From assembly GCF_023516615.1 (NCBI RefSeq), contig NZ_JAMGBF010000050.1, positions 1-64,000 on the forward strand: DNA of 64,000 bases. The letters are read 5' to 3'. The position numbers were made by a program, and so were the translations under genes. The stretch is from Streptomyces panaciradicis (GTDB lineage Bacteria; Actinomycetota; Actinomycetes; Streptomycetales; Streptomycetaceae). How positions within the stretch are numbered: position 1 is the first letter of the stretch; every line of letters starts with the position of its first letter. The notes below the pieces were generated by a model. It was not told the DNA's origin. It searched no databases and was given only the letters and a program-made list of their open reading frames with translations. Positions 35,066 to 43,817 of the stretch are shown here, piece by piece.

Positions 35066-36301
35066 TCAGGGAGCGTCGGCTGTGACGGGCTTCTCGTTGG
35101 TCTCCTGGACCGGGTGCCGGGGCATGTTGGGGACGCCGGCGAGTCGGGCCTGCTGATGGCCGGCGCGGGCTCGGGCCCGGCGCGACCAGGCGCGCATGGC
35201 CGGCCGCTCGACGCCCGCATAGAGGAGCCAGGCCAGCAGCAGGCTCACCGCGGCGACGAGTGCCGCCACGCCGACCGCCTCCCAGGTGGAGTGGGCCTGG
35301 TGGAATCCGAGGCGTTCTTGCGTGAAGGACAGCAGTGTCTGGTGCACCAGGTAGAAGGCGAAGGACACTTCGCCGAGCCACACCCACACGCGTCCGCTGA
35401 GCGCCGTGCCCACGCCGCGGGCGTCCCGCGCCGCGGTGGCGGCGATGAGCAGGGCGAAGGGGATTACGACGACCGCGTTCAGGGAGAACAGGAAGGGCAC
35501 CTTCAGGCTCACCAGGTAGGCGATCACCGTGAGGGCCGAGGCTGGCAGGACGCCCAGCCGGATCCACTTGCCGGTGAGGACGATCCGGGCTGCCAGCATG
35601 CCGAGGGCGAAGTCGAGGACCCGGGTGAGCGGGAAGATGTAGACGAACCACATCTGGTTGATGGAGTGGCCGTACAGCGGGGAGTTGGCGTGGTTCGGCC
35701 CGAAGTCAGCCCCTGCGGGGACGAGTTGGGCGGCCACCGGGAGCAGCACGATCGCGGCGGCGACGCCGGTGGCCCACCACCACAGCCGGCCGGCCCCGAT
35801 GCGGCCGATCAGCCGGTGCAGTACCGGGAACAGCAGGTAGAAGACCAGCTCGCAGGAGAGTGACCAGCTGGGGTTGTTGATGCTGAAGAACACGTCGTCG
35901 CGCGGTATCCACGCCTGCAGCAGAAAGAAGTTGGGCAGGGCCCGGGCCCAGGTCGCGTGCGCCGACGCGTACAGGGCGAGGGCGAGGGCGAAGGTGACGA
36001 CGTGGTTGGGGTAGATCTTCGCCAGCCGGCGGCCCCAGAAGGCGGGGGTGTTGTCCTTGTCCCTGGCCGACCAGGTCAGGACGAAGCCGCTGAGGATGAA
36101 GAAGAAGGTGACGCCCGCCCAGCCGCCGTTCTTCAGCGCGGAGGCGAAGGGGCCGTGTCCGGCTTCGGGGGTGGAGTAGGCGTCGAGCAGGGACAGATGG
36201 AAGAGGAACACCAAGAAGGCGGCGAGGAACCGCATTCCGGTGAGAGACGACAGCCGGGCGGTGGGCCCGGGCGGGGCGGGGACGTGGGACACGAGGACCA
36301 C
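35066..36301 (-). CDS. Acyltransferase family 3 membrane protein (OafA/YrhL-like)
   Basis: 411 residues, about ten membrane helices. RFLAAFLVFLFHLSLLDAYS with the catalytic His in the first helix and FFFILSGFVLTWSARDK soon after, both family hallmarks. It transfers acyl groups onto sugar-like or lipid substrates at the membrane. In this cluster it may acylate the cyclitol. Start GTG at 36301 without a strong ribosome site; a later start is possible. Confidence 0.88.
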   Translation of the reverse strand: MVLVSHVPAPPGPTARLSSLTGMRFLAAFLVFLFHLSLLDAYSTPEAGHGPFASALKNGGWAGVTFFFILSGFVLTWSARDKDNTPAFWGRRLAKIYPNHVVTFALALALYASAHATWARALPNFFLLQAWIPRDDVFFSINNPSWSLSCELVFYLLFPVLHRLIGRIGAGRLWWWATGVAAAIVLLPVAAQLVPAGADFGPNHANSPLYGHSINQMWFVYIFPLTRVLDFALGMLAARIVLTGKWIRLGVLPASALTVIAYLVSLKVPFLFSLNAVVVIPFALLIAATAARDARGVGTALSGRVWVWLGEVSFAFYLVHQTLLSFTQERLGFHQAHSTWEAVGVAALVAAVSLLLAWLLYAGVERPAMRAWSRRARARAGHQQARLAGVPNMPRHPVQETNEKPVTADAP

Positions 36302-36357
36302 CTGAGGGTGTGAGGTGACGGTGGGCGCCAGGGTGTGGCTGCCGCGGCCGGGGGGGA

Positions 36358-37968
36358 TCAGGCAGGACGGATCGACTGGGCGTGCCGGAAGAAGCCGGTG
36401 GGGTCCCAGGTGGCCTTGGCCTTCTGTAGCCGCCGGTAGCCGTCCTTGTAGTAGAGGTCGTGCCAGGGGACGCCGGAGGTGTTCCAGCGGGGGTCACCGA
36501 GGTCGACGTCGGCGTAGTTGATGAAGCAGCCGTCGTTGGTGTCGTTGGGCACCGGCACGCCGCCGGTCGAGGCGAACATGTCGCGGTAGCACTCGCGGAC
36601 CCAGCCGATGTTCGCGGCGTCGTCGGCCGCGTCGTTCCACAGGGAGACGACCTGGTACTTCAGCACGGAGTCGCGCTGGGGCACCGCGGTGGCGTGGGGG
36701 GCGACCTTGTTCACCGCTCCTCCGTAGGAGGCGATCATCAGCAGGGCGCTGGGGTTGCTGAAGTCGTCACGGGTCAGGTGCCGGTAGGCGGCCGCGATCT
36801 GGGTGTCGGTGTAGTTGCGCTTGGCGTAGACCGACTTGCCCTTGAAGCGCACCGTGGGGTCGGGGCCGGTGAAGCCGGGCCACTGGGTGGCGTGGAGCCA
36901 CGGCATGCGCCGGTACTGGCGCACCTGCGGCTTCACTCCGACACCGGCCGAGACGGCGTCGATGTAGCGCTGCACCATGCGCTCGGCGCCGGGAGCGCCG
37001 GCGTCGATCAGCGAGTCGAGCACGATGGCTCCGCCCGACTTGTGGAAGGGCTTGAGCTGGCTGAACAGTGCGGTGTAGGGGGAGTCGGGTGCGCTGTTGC
37101 GGGCGTGCCAGTCGCCGTGGTTCCACATCAGGCGGGCAAAGCGGGTCTCGTTCATCTCCTGCCAGGGCCAGGCGACCTCGCTCAGCCACACCTCGCGGGG
37201 CGGGGCCGGCAGCTGGCCTGCCGGGTCGGTGCCGGTGGCGCCGGGCGAGCGCAGCAAGTAGCGGGTGACGACACCGAAGTTGCCGCCGCCGCCTCCGGTG
37301 TGCGCCCACCACAGTTCCCGGTTCGGGTCGTCGGCCTCACGGGTGGCGGTGACCACGCGCGCCTTCTTGTCGGCTCCGACCACGACGATCTCGATGCCGT
37401 ACAGATGGTCGACCGCGAGCCCGTCGCGTCGGCTCATCGACCCGTAGCCGCCGCCCTGGATGTGCCCGCCGGCTGCGACGCTGGGGCAGTTGCCGGCCGG
37501 CAGGTAGACGCCCCAGCCCTTGTAGAGGCGCTCGTAGACACGGCCGAGGGGCACACCGGGCTGTACGGCGAAGGCGCGGCGCTCGGCGTCGTAGGAGACA
37601 TCGGCCATCTGCGACAGGTCCAGGACGATCGCGATGTCCTGGTGCGTGGTGAAGTCCTCGTAGCAGTGGCCGCCGCTGCGTACGGCCAGGCGGCGTCCGG
37701 AGTCGACCGCGTCCTGGACGGCCCTGACGACGTCGTCGGTGGTGGTGACGAGGCGGATCTCGTCCGGGGTGCCGACCCAGCGCTGGTTGGTGCCCCGGCG
37801 CAGGTCGGCGTAGCGGCGGTCCTTCGGGCCCACCACGGCCTGCGGGGCAGCGGCCGTGGTGGGCCGCTGGGGCGGGGCCGCGGACGCGGGAGCGGCGGCG
37901 CCGACGGCGAGGGCGCCTCCCGCGGCGGCCGTGCCGGAGAGGAATATGCGGCGATTGAGGTTCTTCAT
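36358..37968 (-). CDS. Tat-exported FAD-linked oxidoreductase with BBE domain
   Basis: 536 residues. Twin-arginine signal: MKNLNRRIFLSGTAAAGGAL. FAD-binding PCMH domain with RSGGHCYED (His for 8-alpha flavin linkage) and GNCPSVAAGGHIQGGGYG (Cys for 6-S-cysteinyl linkage), so a bicovalent flavin is likely. The C-terminal BBE domain ends KATWDPTGFFRHAQSIRP. Such enzymes oxidise sugars, alcohols or polyketides outside the cell. AAGGA lies 12 nt before the ATG. A substrate among oxidised cyclitols is likely from context. Confidence 0.92.
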   Translation of the reverse strand: MKNLNRRIFLSGTAAAGGALAVGAAAPASAAPPQRPTTAAAPQAVVGPKDRRYADLRRGTNQRWVGTPDEIRLVTTTDDVVRAVQDAVDSGRRLAVRSGGHCYEDFTTHQDIAIVLDLSQMADVSYDAERRAFAVQPGVPLGRVYERLYKGWGVYLPAGNCPSVAAGGHIQGGGYGSMSRRDGLAVDHLYGIEIVVVGADKKARVVTATREADDPNRELWWAHTGGGGGNFGVVTRYLLRSPGATGTDPAGQLPAPPREVWLSEVAWPWQEMNETRFARLMWNHGDWHARNSAPDSPYTALFSQLKPFHKSGGAIVLDSLIDAGAPGAERMVQRYIDAVSAGVGVKPQVRQYRRMPWLHATQWPGFTGPDPTVRFKGKSVYAKRNYTDTQIAAAYRHLTRDDFSNPSALLMIASYGGAVNKVAPHATAVPQRDSVLKYQVVSLWNDAADDAANIGWVRECYRDMFASTGGVPVPNDTNDGCFINYADVDLGDPRWNTSGVPWHDLYYKDGYRRLQKAKATWDPTGFFRHAQSIRPA

Positions 37969-38138
37969 CGATGTGTGTCCTTGTTGATCGTGGTGTGGTC
38001 AGCCCGACGCACCGGCACCGGGCAGCCGGGAGCGCTGCGAAGGGGGCGGTGATGGTGGGGCCGAGGGATCCGCGCAGGGCGGCAAGGGGTCGGCCGGGCG
38101 GTGCCGGGGCGGCGCGGGAGCGTCGGGGGAGGGGCGGG

Positions 38139-38903
38139 TCAGCCGGCCGGGGCGTCGAGGCGTACGCCGAACCAGCCGAGGGTGTCGATGACGCGCCGGG
38201 CCTCGGTGACGTCGAGCGCGGTCGGGCCGGTCACGACGCCCCGCGACTCGAACTCCCGCCAGACCGTGGGCGGCAGGGCCAGCGTCGTGCCGGGAAAGAG
38301 GCACCTTTGCGCATAGGCGACGCCGGTGTCCGCGCGGAGCGAGCGTGCGGTGATGGACCACCGCAGGTACGGGGCTCGGGCTCCGCGTGCTGCCAGGCGG
38401 GTCCATCGGTCGGTGGTGAGGTCGTGCCGCAGGGCGGCATGGAGGAGGTGTGCTCCGGCGAGGCCGGCACGTCCCCGCATCGCCTTGGCCTCCCAGCTGC
38501 TGGCCAGGTCCAGATGGGCGTTCACGGTGGCGTCGACATCGGCGGGCGAGTACTCGATCGCCATGGGGGGCGTCGGGGTGCCGACGGCGACCGCGGTCTC
38601 CAGCGTGGTCAGTACCGTGTTCATGGCCTGCCGGTAGCCGGCCACGCCTCCCACGGGAGCCACCGTGACGGCACGGCCGTCGGCCAGCACGGCGGCGATC
38701 TCACCTTCGCCGGCCCCCGGGCGCAGCGCGGGCCGTCCGGGCAGAAGGACGCCTCGGACCGTTCCTGCCGTGTCTGGCTCCGGCTGCGGCACAGACGCGC
38801 GAAGCGGACTGTCGCGGCAGTCGAGCCAGATGGCCACTCCTGCTTCGCCGGCCTTGCGCAGCGGGCCGGCAGGGCGCGCCCGTGGCGGTGTGTGCGTGCT
38901 CAA
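38139..38903 (-). CDS. Divergent, shortened transaldolase-like protein
   Basis: 254 residues from a TTG start (GGGGGAG 7 nt upstream). The C-terminal half follows the transaldolase of this window block by block: GRAGLAGAHLLHAALRHDLT versus GKAAVANARLAYQAYEEVFS, then TDRWTRLAARGARAPYLRW versus CDRWRALEAQGAKPQRPLW, and CLFPGTTLALPPTVWREF versus DLIAPDTVNTMPEKTLKAY. About 100 residues of the N-terminal barrel are missing, and the segment that carries the Schiff-base lysine (YIKIPAT) aligns with GVLLPGR, without Lys. It cannot work as a normal transaldolase. A binding, chaperone or altered-enzyme role is possible. Confidence 0.7.
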   Translation of the reverse strand: MSTHTPPRARPAGPLRKAGEAGVAIWLDCRDSPLRASVPQPEPDTAGTVRGVLLPGRPALRPGAGEGEIAAVLADGRAVTVAPVGGVAGYRQAMNTVLTTLETAVAVGTPTPPMAIEYSPADVDATVNAHLDLASSWEAKAMRGRAGLAGAHLLHAALRHDLTTDRWTRLAARGARAPYLRWSITARSLRADTGVAYAQRCLFPGTTLALPPTVWREFESRGVVTGPTALDVTEARRVIDTLGWFGVRLDAPAG

Positions 38904-38939
38904 GAAAACTCCCCCGTTGATGTGTCCTGTCCGCTGCGG

Positions 38940-40046
38940 TCAGGGACGGTCGTGCCAGCGCAGGCGCCCCGGCGTGGCACGGCGGGCCGTCGTCTGCGTC
39001 TCGTAGGGCAGCAGGCCGTCGGGCATGTTGATCAGCTCCATCTGGATGCCGATGGCCGTGGAGAAGTACAGCCACCGGTCTCCGGCGATCGGCCCCGCGG
39101 TGATCGTCTCCGGCTCGCCCATCAGCGTCACGCCGGGCTGTCGGCGCAGGTGTTCGGCGGCCGCGTCCACGTCGTCGACGTAGAACGCCAGATGGTGGCC
39201 GCCGATGTCGCTGTTGCGCGGCGGGCGCCGGTGGCGGGCGCCCGTGCCGCATTGGGACAGTTCGCAGTTGGCCGTGGGACCGGTGCGCAGCACCACCCCT
39301 CGGGTTCGCTCGGCTCCGGGCGGCCAGTGGTCCGTCCTGTCCGCCGACGTCGCGTCGTCGGTGTCTTCGACGAGGTCGGCGCCCAGGACGCCGGTGAAGA
39401 ACGCGGTGGCCGCGTCCAGGTCGGCCACCGTGTAACCGACGCCGTCGACGCCCAGCAGACCCAGTGGGCCGCCCCGCCCGGCGGCGTTCGCCGGCGGATC
39501 GGGGACGAAGCGTCCCGCCGTGTGCGCCCTGTCGGGGAGTTCGGGGGGTAGGGGTCCGGACAGGGCGAGCATCATGCCCCACGGGCTGAGGAACCAGCGC
39601 CGCTCCTCGGCGAAGCGGCTGCCGGGGGCCGCTGTGGGGCCCAGGCGCACCACGTCGCTTGCCCGCAGTCGTTCTTCGGCAGCCTCCAGGTCTGCCACCC
39701 GCACGCTCAGGTAGTGGCCGCCCACGTCGTTGGGTCCGGGCGCGGTGGTGACCTGTCCGGGGGCGGTGTACTGGAAGAGTTCCAGGTTGCTGTACGGGCC
39801 GAGCCTGACCACGGCGACGTGGGCCCGGGCTCGTGGGTGAACGCCCAGTTTGCGGGTCATCCAGTCACCGGCGGGGTCCTCCACCGGCCCTTCCCGGTAG
39901 CAGAGTTCGCCGCCGAAGACGTCGGTGAAGAAGGCCACGGCCTGGTCCAGGTCGGGCACGGTGAACGCGTAGTGGTCCACCGCCCGCGCTGTGGGCAGGC
40001 CGGTGAGCACGGGTGTCGGCGATGACGCCGCCGCCGTACTGAGCAT
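38940..40046 (-). CDS. VOC-superfamily protein, probable 2-epi-5-epi-valiolone epimerase (CetB/ValD-like)
   Basis: 368 residues from the ATG at 40046 (AAGGGGGA 6 nt upstream). Two tandem vicinal-oxygen-chelate modules: AVDHYAFTVPDLDQAVAFF (about 22-40) with GHYLSVRVADLEAAEERL, and GVGYTVADLDAATAFFTGVL with GGHHLAFYVDDVDAAAEHL. Metal-binding His/Glu are present (DHY, LELFQY, HHLAF, MELINM). In C7-cyclitol clusters this architecture belongs to 2-epi-5-epi-valiolone 2-epimerases (CetB, ValD). The pairing with the cyclase at 41300 supports that. A 4-hydroxyphenylpyruvate-dioxygenase-type function is an alternative. Confidence 0.8.
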   Translation of the reverse strand: MLSTAAASSPTPVLTGLPTARAVDHYAFTVPDLDQAVAFFTDVFGGELCYREGPVEDPAGDWMTRKLGVHPRARAHVAVVRLGPYSNLELFQYTAPGQVTTAPGPNDVGGHYLSVRVADLEAAEERLRASDVVRLGPTAAPGSRFAEERRWFLSPWGMMLALSGPLPPELPDRAHTAGRFVPDPPANAAGRGGPLGLLGVDGVGYTVADLDAATAFFTGVLGADLVEDTDDATSADRTDHWPPGAERTRGVVLRTGPTANCELSQCGTGARHRRPPRNSDIGGHHLAFYVDDVDAAAEHLRRQPGVTLMGEPETITAGPIAGDRWLYFSTAIGIQMELINMPDGLLPYETQTTARRATPGRLRWHDRP

Positions 40047-40179
40047 GCAGTCCCCCTTATGTGAAATGTGCGCCGGCGCCCTGGGGCCCCGCGCGGGCAC
40101 GACGAGTGCCGTCGGCGCGGTTCGCGCCCCGCCCGCAGGCCCGGGGTGTCCGGCCGATGGCGACAGTAGAACACTGTCG

Positions 40180-40191
40180 TTGCGTGCGCAA
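40180..40191 (-). promoter_or_regulatory. MarR-type operator upstream of the VOC operon
   Basis: Near-palindrome TTGCGTGCGCAA, also found at 41119-41130 before the cyclase gene. The flanks match further (TGT 4-5 nt before; GAAA 1 nt after). It lies about 135 bp upstream of the VOC start. Likely bound by the MarR protein encoded between the two sites. Confidence 0.6.
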
Positions 40192-40493
40192 GGAAAACTC
40201 TGGAGGCTCCAAGGTGCGAGGACCGCCAGGAAGCCTGTCTGAGCTGGTCTTTTGGTGTTCTGTGAGGATGATCGGACACTCTTACGTCATCAAGAGGTCA
40301 TCAAGCTCGTTGTCCGAGCATGAAAAGAATCTGATTACCTGTGGGTTTCCTCACGGGGCGGCGGCTCGTATCCTGTCCGCGAGGTTCGGTCACCCCGGTC
40401 GCCATAGGAGGGGTGCGGCCTGCCTCCCTCCCCTCCTCCCCGCTCCCGGAGCAGACGACGAAGCCCTTCGGGCACATGAAGAAGGCAGCAGCC

Positions 40494-40937
40494 ATGCGAT
40501 CGCGCAAGGAAGACAGCATCGAGCTGTGGAGTCAGTTGTCGGTACTGGTCGCGGAGGTCGGAACCCAGCTGGACAGAAGGCTGTCCGAGGACTTCGGGCT
40601 GGGGCTCACGGACTTCCTGTCCCTGCAGGCCCTCAGCGTCGGCGACCCGGCCGGCATGCGTATGAACGAGCTGGCCCAGCAGCTCGGGCTCAACCAGTCG
40701 TCGGCCACCCGGGCCGTGGCGCGCCTGGAGAAACGGGAACTCGCCGAGCGCGTTGCCCACGAGACGGACCGCCGGGGTGTGATCGTGCGCATCACCGACG
40801 CCGGCCGCGCGATCGTTGCGGACATAAGCAAGCTGTTCCGTCAGGAGGTCGGTATGGCCCTCGAAGTGGCGGCCATGGACAGTAGGACCAGCTCGGTGGT
40901 GGCCCGGCTGCGCTACGCCCCCACGCTCGAGCGCTGA
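40494..40937 (+). CDS. MarR-family regulator
   Basis: 147 residues from the ATG at 40494 (AGAAGG 9 nt upstream); an in-frame ATG six codons earlier is the alternative. Winged HTH with MRMNELAQQLGLNQSSATRA and the wing ETDRRGVIVRITDAG; N-terminal helices VGTQLDRRLSEDFGLGLTDFL. A dimeric repressor, probably lifted by a small ligand. It sits between the two divergent arms of the cyclitol cluster, each preceded by the same palindrome. Confidence 0.9.
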   Translation: MRSRKEDSIELWSQLSVLVAEVGTQLDRRLSEDFGLGLTDFLSLQALSVGDPAGMRMNELAQQLGLNQSSATRAVARLEKRELAERVAHETDRRGVIVRITDAGRAIVADISKLFRQEVGMALEVAAMDSRTSSVVARLRYAPTLER

Positions 40938-40950
40938 TCACCCCCCCCCC

Positions 40951-40983
40951 CGAAGCCTCTGCCGCCGGTCGGCAGAGGCTTTC
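40951..40983 (+). terminator. Terminator after the MarR gene
   Basis: AAGCCTCTGCC (40953-40963) and GGCAGAGGCTT (40971-40981), 7-nt loop, just after the MarR stop. An 11-nt C run precedes it (40941-40951), a slippage-prone tract. Confidence 0.8.
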
Positions 40984-41118
40984 GCATGCCTCAGCACCCA
41001 CCGGAACCCGCCCCCGTCCTGGCTGAATCCTTGCGCAAGCATGCGTTTCGCCTGGTCGTTAATGCCCGATGGGCAGGTCAAATCCCTTTACGGGCAGGTG
41101 AACAGATCAGAGTTGTGC

Positions 41119-41130
41119 TTGCGTGCGCAA
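41119..41130 (+). promoter_or_regulatory. MarR-type operator upstream of the cyclase operon
   Basis: TTGCGTGCGCAA, identical to 40180-40191. A related shorter palindrome, CTTGCGCAAG, lies at 41030-41039. About 170 bp separate the site from the cyclase start, leaving room for a leader. Confidence 0.6.
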
Positions 41131-41299
41131 TGAAACTTGTGGCAGGGTCGAGCGCAACGGGGGGACCGCGCCACGCCACAGTGGTCAGGTCCAGCAGCCG
41201 AAGCCTTCGGACTTCGCCATGCGGACATTCATTCGTGCTGCCCCGAATCGATCCACGACGGACAAGAACCGACACTCTTCGTCGAAGGACAGACGCCTG

Positions 41300-42559
41300 A
41301 TGCAGCAAAACACACAGACCACCCACGGCAACGACGGTCTTTTCGCGGTCGGCAGCCCGGTGACCCACTGGTCGGTGCAGACCAGCAACCCGGTCCAGTA
41401 CGAGATCCGCGCCAGCGAGAACCTCCTGGACCCGCTCAATCCCACCATCCTGGAAGACGCGGTCGGCACCACGGGGCTACGCCGCTTCGTCGTCACCGAC
41501 ACGGTCGTCGATTCCCTCTACGGCGAGCGCATACGCGCCTACTTCACCCATCACGGCGTCGAACACCGGGTCCTGGTCCTGGACGACGGCGAGAGCCACA
41601 AGTCGATGGACGCAGTGCTGCGCGTGGCCAAGGCCCTGGACGACTTCGGCATCGACCGCAGGCGGGAGCCGGTGATCGCCATCGGCGGGGGCGTGCTGAT
41701 GGACATCGTCGGCTTCGCAGCCAGCCTCTACCGCCGCTCCACACCCTTCATCCGGATCCCCACCACGCTGATCGGCCTCGTCGATGCGGGTGTCGGTGCA
41801 AAGACTGGCGTGAACCACAACGGGCACAAGAACCGACTCGGCACATACTTTCCGGCCGACCGCACCCTGCTGGACCGGACGTTTTTGACCACCCTCGAAG
41901 ACCGGCACATCAGCAACGGCCTCGCCGAGATCCTCAAGGTCGCCCTGATCAAGGACGCACGCCTCTTCGACCTGCTGGAGCAGCACGGCAGCGGCCTGTT
42001 GCGCGACAAACTGCAAAGCCCGGCGGCCGGGATCGGCCTCACCCCGGCGGACGCCCCGGTCGGCCAGCGGCTCGCAGCCCGCGGGCTGCACCTGGACCCG
42101 GCGACCGAAGTGGTCGAGCGCGCTATCCACGGCATGCTGGAGGAGCTGCAGCCCAACCTGTGGGAGAAGGTGCTGGAGAGGGTCGTCGACTACGGCCACA
42201 CCTTCAGCCCGACCATCGAGATGAACGCGCTGCCCGCCCTGCTGCACGGCGAGGCGGTGGCGGTGGACATGGCCCTGACCACCGTGATGGCCGAGCGCCG
42301 CGGCCTGCTCAGCGTCTACCAGCGCGAGCGCATCCTCGGCGTGATGAACCGGCTCGCCCTGCCCGCCTGGCACCCCCAGTGCACCCCGGACGTGCTGGTG
42401 CCCGCGCTGCGGGACACCGTCCGCCACCGCGACGGACAGCAGCGCCTGCCGCTGCCCGTGGGCATCGGCAGCGCGATCTTCGTCAACGACGTCACCGAAC
42501 CCGAACTCGCCGCGGCCGCCCAGCAGCTCGCCGAGGTGTCGGTGGGAGTGAACCGTTGA
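41300..42559 (+). CDS. Sugar-phosphate cyclase, 2-epi-5-epi-valiolone synthase type
   Basis: 419 residues from the ATG at 41300 (GAAGGA 11 nt upstream). Dehydroquinate-synthase fold: NAD-binding IGGGVLMDIVGFAASLYRR (about 128-146), PTTLIGLVDAGVGAKTGVN (154-172), and zinc ligands Glu210 (NGLAEILKVALIKD), His300 (VDYGHTFSPTIEM) and His316 (LLHGEAVAVDMAL). The insert and the RHRDGQQRLPLPVGIG end fit C7-cyclases that use sedoheptulose-7-phosphate rather than AroB. It makes the cyclitol core. The TTG start of the next gene overlaps its stop. The exact subclass (EEVS, EVS, DDGS) cannot be decided by eye, but EEVS is favoured by the neighbouring VOC epimerase. Confidence 0.9.
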   Translation: MQQNTQTTHGNDGLFAVGSPVTHWSVQTSNPVQYEIRASENLLDPLNPTILEDAVGTTGLRRFVVTDTVVDSLYGERIRAYFTHHGVEHRVLVLDDGESHKSMDAVLRVAKALDDFGIDRRREPVIAIGGGVLMDIVGFAASLYRRSTPFIRIPTTLIGLVDAGVGAKTGVNHNGHKNRLGTYFPADRTLLDRTFLTTLEDRHISNGLAEILKVALIKDARLFDLLEQHGSGLLRDKLQSPAAGIGLTPADAPVGQRLAARGLHLDPATEVVERAIHGMLEELQPNLWEKVLERVVDYGHTFSPTIEMNALPALLHGEAVAVDMALTTVMAERRGLLSVYQRERILGVMNRLALPAWHPQCTPDVLVPALRDTVRHRDGQQRLPLPVGIGSAIFVNDVTEPELAAAAQQLAEVSVGVNR

Positions 42560-43392
42560 GCCCGACCGCACCCGCCCGCCCGGGCAGCGGCGGGCCGCGT
42601 CCGCCCGCCACGCTGCGCACACAGCCGCCCCCCGCGCCCGCGGACACCGCGCCCACCACTGCCGTCTTCTCCTCGATCGGCACGGTCACGGACGCGGCGA
42701 CGGTCTACGGCGTGCACGGCGCGGCCGGCCGCACCCGCTGGAAGTGCTTCGCCGGACGGCGCCAACTCGCCTCGCCCACCGAGGCGGTCGAATGGGCCTC
42801 GATCCCGCCCGGCGGGCTCAGCGGTGAGCACCGGCACACCCGCACCGAGGAGATCTACCTCATCCTGCGCGGTCAAGGGGAGTTTTTGTTCAACGGCCGC
42901 TCTCACCCGGTCGCCCCGGGATCGCTCGCCCTGACGGCCCCGGGCAATGTGCACGGCCTGCGCAACACCTGCGACACCGACCTCGACTGGTGGGTTATCG
43001 AAACCCTCGCGCCGGGTACCGGCGCCGTCCTGTCCGGAGCCGATCACACACCGGAGGTGCCCGCCATGGGCGACATCGCCATCCACGACCTCTTCGAGGA
43101 GCGCACCGTGTCGACCGCGGGCGTCTTCACCGGCCCGCTCAAGAGCGTCGACGTCACCGACCTCGACGCCGGCCGGCAGTGCGTACTGGGCCGGCCCGAC
43201 GCCGAGTTGGCCGTCTTCGTGCACAGCGGCGACGGCCGGGTGAGAGCCGCGGACGGCACGACCGTGCAGCTGGCGGCGGACACCTGTGTCACCTTCGGCG
43301 CCGGCACGACGAACACGGTCCAGGCGGGCAGCGGACTGCGGCTGCTGATCGTGACGCTGGCCGTGCCGCAGCACGCGGCGGAGGCGAAGTGA
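42556..43392 (+). CDS. Two-domain cupin protein
   Basis: 278 residues from the TTG that overlaps the cyclase stop (TTGA). After a Pro/Ala-rich lead, cupin 1 has IPPGGLSGEHRHTRTEEIYL (metal His-His-Glu) and SLALTAPGNVHGL. The second half (VFTGPLKSVDVTDLDAGRQC onwards) is a weaker cupin without clear metal ligands. Cupins of this type act as isomerases, dioxygenases or sugar-binding proteins. Linkage to the cyclase suggests work on the cyclitol or its phosphate. Confidence 0.78.
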   Translation: MSPTAPARPGSGGPRPPATLRTQPPPAPADTAPTTAVFSSIGTVTDAATVYGVHGAAGRTRWKCFAGRRQLASPTEAVEWASIPPGGLSGEHRHTRTEEIYLILRGQGEFLFNGRSHPVAPGSLALTAPGNVHGLRNTCDTDLDWWVIETLAPGTGAVLSGADHTPEVPAMGDIAIHDLFEERTVSTAGVFTGPLKSVDVTDLDAGRQCVLGRPDAELAVFVHSGDGRVRAADGTTVQLAADTCVTFGAGTTNTVQAGSGLRLLIVTLAVPQHAAEAK

Positions 43393-43784
43393 TCATCTCG
43401 ACGCTGCGGACGATGGTCCGCACCATGACGGGCACCGCCTCCGGCGCCGTCGCCGCCGACTGGCAGTGCCTGGTGCGCAGGGGCATGCTGCACAGCGAGT
43501 GTGAAGCCGTCGAACAATGGACGCTGCCCGCCGGCGCCCGACTTCAGCTGAACCCCGCCCACGGGGTGGAAGAGGCCCTGCTTGTCCTCGACGGTGAGCT
43601 CCTCGTCTCCCGCGCCGAGGGGACGACGACGGTGGGCGCCGGGCAGCTCGCGCTGGTGCCGCACGGGATCGAAGGCGACCTGAGGGCGGGCGACCGCCCG
43701 GCGCGCGTGATCACGGTGCGCACCCTGGCCGCCGTCGTGACGGACCGGCTGCCGCCGCGCGTCCCCGAACTCATCACGCCCTGA
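43389..43784 (+). CDS. Small single-domain cupin-like protein
   Basis: 131 residues, GTG start overlapping the previous stop (GTGA). A beta-barrel pattern (QWTLPAGARLQLNPAHGVEE, LLVLDGELLVSRAEGTTTVG, LALVPHGIEGDLRAG) fits a cupin with few metal ligands. In an operon with the cyclase and the larger cupin. The function is unknown; a partner or accessory subunit is possible. Confidence 0.7.
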   Translation: MIISTLRTMVRTMTGTASGAVAADWQCLVRRGMLHSECEAVEQWTLPAGARLQLNPAHGVEEALLVLDGELLVSRAEGTTTVGAGQLALVPHGIEGDLRAGDRPARVITVRTLAAVVTDRLPPRVPELITP

Positions 43785-43817
43785 CGGTCTTTCACCACCA
43801 CCACAGAAGGGAGCACC

